DNA from: Photobacterium aquae
Lineage (GTDB): Bacteria > Pseudomonadota > Gammaproteobacteria > Enterobacterales > Vibrionaceae
Length of the DNA: 64,000 bases
Direction: 5' to 3'
Assembly: GCF_001029445.1 (NCBI RefSeq)
Contig: NZ_LDOT01000015.1
Span: 1-64,000, forward strand
Both the position numbers and the translations under genes were made by a program. Shown piece by piece: positions 61,975 to 64,000 of the stretch. Every line of letters starts with the position of its first letter. The first letter of the stretch is position 1. Under the pieces are notes generated by a model. The model did not search any database, was not told where the DNA came from, and saw only the letters and a program-made list of their open reading frames with translations.

Positions 61975-62265
61975 ATGAATATACCAGTCAAAAATGAAAC
62001 ACCCTCTGAGGTTTTATGCTCTAACTGTAAGGCTTGCTGTTGTCGGTTAGAAGTGATGCTGATTTCTGATACCGGTGTGCCAGAAGAACACATCAAGCGT
62101 GATCAGTGGGGGGGAGAAACCATGCTCAGGTTGTCAGATGGGTGGTGCTCGGCGTTAGACCGCGAGACTTTCATGTGTACCATTTATGAAAATCGCCCGT
62201 GGATATGCCGCGAGTTTGAAATGGGCTCATACGAGTGCCGTGATGAGCGTGCTGAATTTTTATAG
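61975..62265 (+). CDS. YkgJ-family cysteine cluster protein
   Basis: 96 residues with eight Cys, the mark of this family: LCSNCKACCCRLEV, GWCSALDRETFMCTIYENRP and CREFEMGSYEC. The Cys and the central CSALD part likely bind a metal or Fe-S cluster. Function unknown. Single gene convergent with ppiB; between them lies a nested hairpin. Confidence 0.9.
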   Translation: MNIPVKNETPSEVLCSNCKACCCRLEVMLISDTGVPEEHIKRDQWGGETMLRLSDGWCSALDRETFMCTIYENRPWICREFEMGSYECRDERAEFL

Positions 62266-62286
62266 GTTCAGCCAGTAAGTCACATG

Positions 62287-62354
62287 TAGTGGCCCAATTA
62301 CCCAAGAGTTTCCGTGTTTATTATCGGAAATGTCAGCTCGGGTATGAGCCACTA
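62287..62354. other. Nested imperfect hairpin between convergent genes
   Basis: TAGTGGC/GCCACTA (62287-62293 with 62348-62354), ACCC-aa-GAG/CTCGGGT (62300-62308 with 62337-62343) and TTTCCG/CGGAAA (62309-62314 with 62325-62330) fold into one long stem of about 20 pairs with internal loops and a 10-base terminal loop. No U-tract. It may be a bidirectional terminator, an RNA structure or the relic of a mobile element end. Confidence 0.6.
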
Positions 62355-62373
62355 TAAGTGATGCTTTTGGTTT

Positions 62374-62865
62374 TTACTTAATAGTGACTTTTTCGATCAC
62401 AATGGCTTCGCGCGGAACATCGTCGTGGCCGTGTTTTGATGTGGTTTTTGCTCGGCCAATTTTCTTCACAACATCCATACCCGCCGTTACTTTACCAAAT
62501 ACCGCATAGCCCCAGCCATCGTTGGTGGTTGCGGTAAAATCCAAGAAACTGTTGTTTGCCAAGTTAATGAAAAACTGTGCTGTTGCAGAGTGCGGGGCAT
62601 CAGTACGCGCCATCGCAATAGAGCCGATAACGTTCTTTAGGCCACGGTTGGCTTCATTTACGATAGGATCGTGAGTTGGCTTTTCTGTCATATCAGCAGT
62701 ATGGCCACCGCCTTGGATCATGAAGCCCTTAATGACACGATGGAAAATGGTGCCTTCATAGAAGCCTTCTTGACAATATTTGATAAAGTTCTTTGATGTG
62801 ACAGGGGCTTTGTCCATGTCCAGTTCAATTTCGATATCGCCAAAGTTAGTGGTAAAAATAATCAT
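62374..62865 (-). CDS. ppiB: Peptidyl-prolyl cis-trans isomerase B (cyclophilin)
   Basis: 163 residues, cytoplasmic cyclophilin. The catalytic motif is [14 protein letters not shown], with [20 protein letters not shown] and [16 protein letters not shown]. No signal peptide, so the cytoplasmic form (PpiB) rather than PpiA. It speeds proline isomerisation during protein folding. Core housekeeping gene. Confidence 0.97.
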   Translation of the reverse strand: MIIFTTNFGDIEIELDMDKAPVTSKNFIKYCQEGFYEGTIFHRVIKGFMIQGGGHTADMTEKPTHDPIVNEANRGLKNVIGSIAMARTDAPHSATAQFFINLANNSFLDFTATTNDGWGYAVFGKVTAGMDVVKKIGRAKTTSKHGHDDVPREAIVIEKVTIK

Positions 62866-62942
62866 ATTGCAATGACACCGTTAAGAGGGATGAATTAAGC
62901 GGTGCAGTATACGCAAACCAATGAAAAAAGCGACGGCTATAA

Positions 62943-62969
62943 AAAAGCTGCTCATAGTGAGCAGCTTTT
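62943..62969 (-). terminator. Terminator after nrdJb
   Basis: AAAAGCTGCTC and GAGCAGCTTTT pair perfectly around ATAGT. On the minus strand it follows the nrdJb stop by about 25 bases and ends in TTTTTT. Confidence 0.9.
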
Positions 62970-62993
62970 GGAGAGTATCGGATTAGCAAGGCA

Positions 62994-63683
62994 TCAGCCG
63001 CACTTGGAATCACCGCAGTTAAGACAGGTTTGGCAACCGTCTTTGATGATGACCGATTTATTGTGACACTTATAGCAAAGCGTCGCGCTTGGTGGGAAGT
63101 TGCCGGTCTCTTCTTCTTTAGCTTCTTCCTGCTGAGCGGCAAGTTCGGCTTTCTTGGCGTCAAGAAATGCCTGCTGGTGTTCGTCAACTTCAGGTTTGCC
63201 CAGCATGCCGATTTCAGTGAGGTGCTGTTCGATAACATTGCCGATCTCAGCAATCAGCGAAGGCACATACTTGCCTTTGTTCCAGTAACCACCGCGTGGG
63301 TCGAAGACTGAGCGTAGCTCTTCAACAAGGAAGGTACAGTCACCACCTTTGCGGAATACCGCAGACATAATACGGGTGAGGGCGACGATCCACTGATAGT
63401 GCTCTAGGCTCTTGGAGTTGATGAATACCTCGAACGGGCGGCGAGTTTCATACTCGGTACCTTCATTAAGCACAACGTCGTTGATGGTAATGAACAGCGA
63501 GTGCTCTGAGATGTGCTCAGGTGTTTTTAACTTATAGGTTGTACCCAGCAATTTTTCGGGACGCTGGATATCTTCGTGCATTTGCTCGACTTTTACCTCT
63601 GGCTGGGCCGGAGCTGCCTGAGGGGGCTGTTCTTTGCTTTTTACGCTGAAGGCGACAATCTTGCTGTCAATTTTCTTAGCCAT
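62994..63683 (-). CDS. nrdJb: Class II ribonucleotide reductase, NrdJb subunit
   Basis: 229 residues. The region RRPFEVFINSKSLEHYQWIV with LTRIMSAVFRKGGDC matches the part of class II (adenosylcobalamin) reductases that follows the barrel in split enzymes such as Pseudomonas NrdJa/NrdJb. The C-terminus holds two CxxC pairs (CYKCHNK and CQTCLNCGDSKCG), the reducible or zinc-ribbon tail that regenerates the active site. It makes deoxyribonucleotides without oxygen, with B12. It follows nrdJa by 19 bases on the minus strand. Confidence 0.88.
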   Translation of the reverse strand: MAKKIDSKIVAFSVKSKEQPPQAAPAQPEVKVEQMHEDIQRPEKLLGTTYKLKTPEHISEHSLFITINDVVLNEGTEYETRRPFEVFINSKSLEHYQWIVALTRIMSAVFRKGGDCTFLVEELRSVFDPRGGYWNKGKYVPSLIAEIGNVIEQHLTEIGMLGKPEVDEHQQAFLDAKKAELAAQQEEAKEEETGNFPPSATLCYKCHNKSVIIKDGCQTCLNCGDSKCG

Positions 63684-63702
63684 GTTTTAAAACCTATCTC
63701 GC

Positions 63703-64000
63703 TTAAAATTTACCGTAGTAGCCTTCTTTTAGGGCATCGTAGAGGTTGGCGGCAGAGTGCATTTCGCCGTCGTATTCGATCTCCTCATTACCCTTGGCTT
63801 CAATGGTTGTACCGTCTTCCAGCGTGAACACATAGGTTGTGTTCTCCAAATCTTTTTCTTTAACTAGCACGCCTTGGAACACTTCCGGGTTGAAACGGAA
63901 TGTAGTGCAGCCTTTCAGGCCTTTGTCGTAGGCATCCATATAGATGTCTTTGAAGTCTTCGAACGGGAAGTCGGTCGGTACGTTGGCTGTTTTTGAGATT
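63703..64000 (-). CDS. nrdJa: Class II ribonucleotide reductase NrdJa, C-terminal fragment (cut by window edge)
   Basis: The frame is open to the window edge. Reading from it: ISKTANVPTDFPFEDFKDIY, then MDAYDKGLKGCTTFRFNPE, as near the end of class II reductase large subunits (KxTxNVPxD...GLKGCTT). The C-terminus YDALKEGYYGKF is short and ends just before nrdJb. The rest of the gene lies to the right. Start codon and active-site Cys are outside the window. Confidence 0.88.
   Translation of the reverse strand, partial: ISKTANVPTDFPFEDFKDIYMDAYDKGLKGCTTFRFNPEVFQGVLVKEKDLENTTYVFTLEDGTTIEAKGNEEIEYDGEMHSAANLYDALKEGYYGKF

Overview
The window looks like chromosomal DNA of a marine gammaproteobacterium of the family Vibrionaceae. 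The evidence is Vibrio-type integron attC repeats, a chitin-degradation cluster, a TagA/StcE-like M66 metalloprotease, an ABC_membrane_3/RND efflux operon and general gene style. The genus cannot be fixed from sequence alone; Photobacterium, Grimontia, Enterovibrio and Vibrio are all possible. No rRNA or tRNA gene, CRISPR array or integron integrase was seen.

Region 1 (1-9780) is a piece of a chromosomal integron cassette array heavily colonised by two insertion sequences of the IS110/IS1111 superfamily. 'ISA' (intact at about 4279-5464) sits in the 5' arm of an attC. 'ISB' (intact at about 5570-6917) sits in the 3' core of the same attC. Many cassettes start directly after a decayed ISB end that abuts a GTTRRRY core. 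Cassette cargo includes a PD-(D/E)XK-like protein, a GrpB-family protein, an Imm22-like protein, an L7/L12-CTD-like protein and a Tae4/Tai4 type VI amidase and immunity pair whose toxin is frameshifted. The non-coding part of ISB carries two short segments that match the two halves of its own attC target, as expected of a bridge/seekRNA guide.

Region 2 (9799-16386) starts with a membrane protein, a Na+/Ca2+-type antiporter and an OsmC protein. A second, more decayed and AT-rich cassette-like block follows (DUF4303-like, two GNATs, NADAR, small membrane proteins), again separated by ISB end remnants.

Region 3 (16558-30725) holds a four-gene efflux operon (ABC_membrane_3 protein, membrane fusion protein, RND pump, AraC/GyrI-type regulator), then small accessory genes. 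Among these is a two-gene RNA-repair cassette (RNA ligase plus HD-Pnk end-healing enzyme), a phosphoribosyltransferase and several secreted or membrane proteins of unknown function.

Region 4 (30970-42018) is a chitin and mucin-type polymer degradation cluster: GH20 chitobiase, large multi-module GH19 chitinase, and an M66 zinc metalloprotease with chitin-binding modules. Strong intrinsic terminators separate the genes.

Region 5 (42095-49995) has a lipid kinase with an ECF-like sigma factor, an ArsP-type permease with a small thioredoxin, three paralogous secreted proteins of unknown family around a yddG-like exporter, and a HAD phosphatase.

Region 6 (50061-54011) is a three-gene minus-strand operon resembling ectoine catabolism (doeD-doeA-doeC-like) but without doeB.

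Region 7 (54640-64000) has a Sel1-repeat protein with RCC1-like repeats, msrA, a leucine-rich-repeat lipoprotein, an M23 endopeptidase overlapping a bactofilin gene, small membrane/lipoprotein genes, a YkgJ cysteine-cluster protein, ppiB, and the end of a split class II (B12-dependent) ribonucleotide reductase, nrdJb and partial nrdJa.
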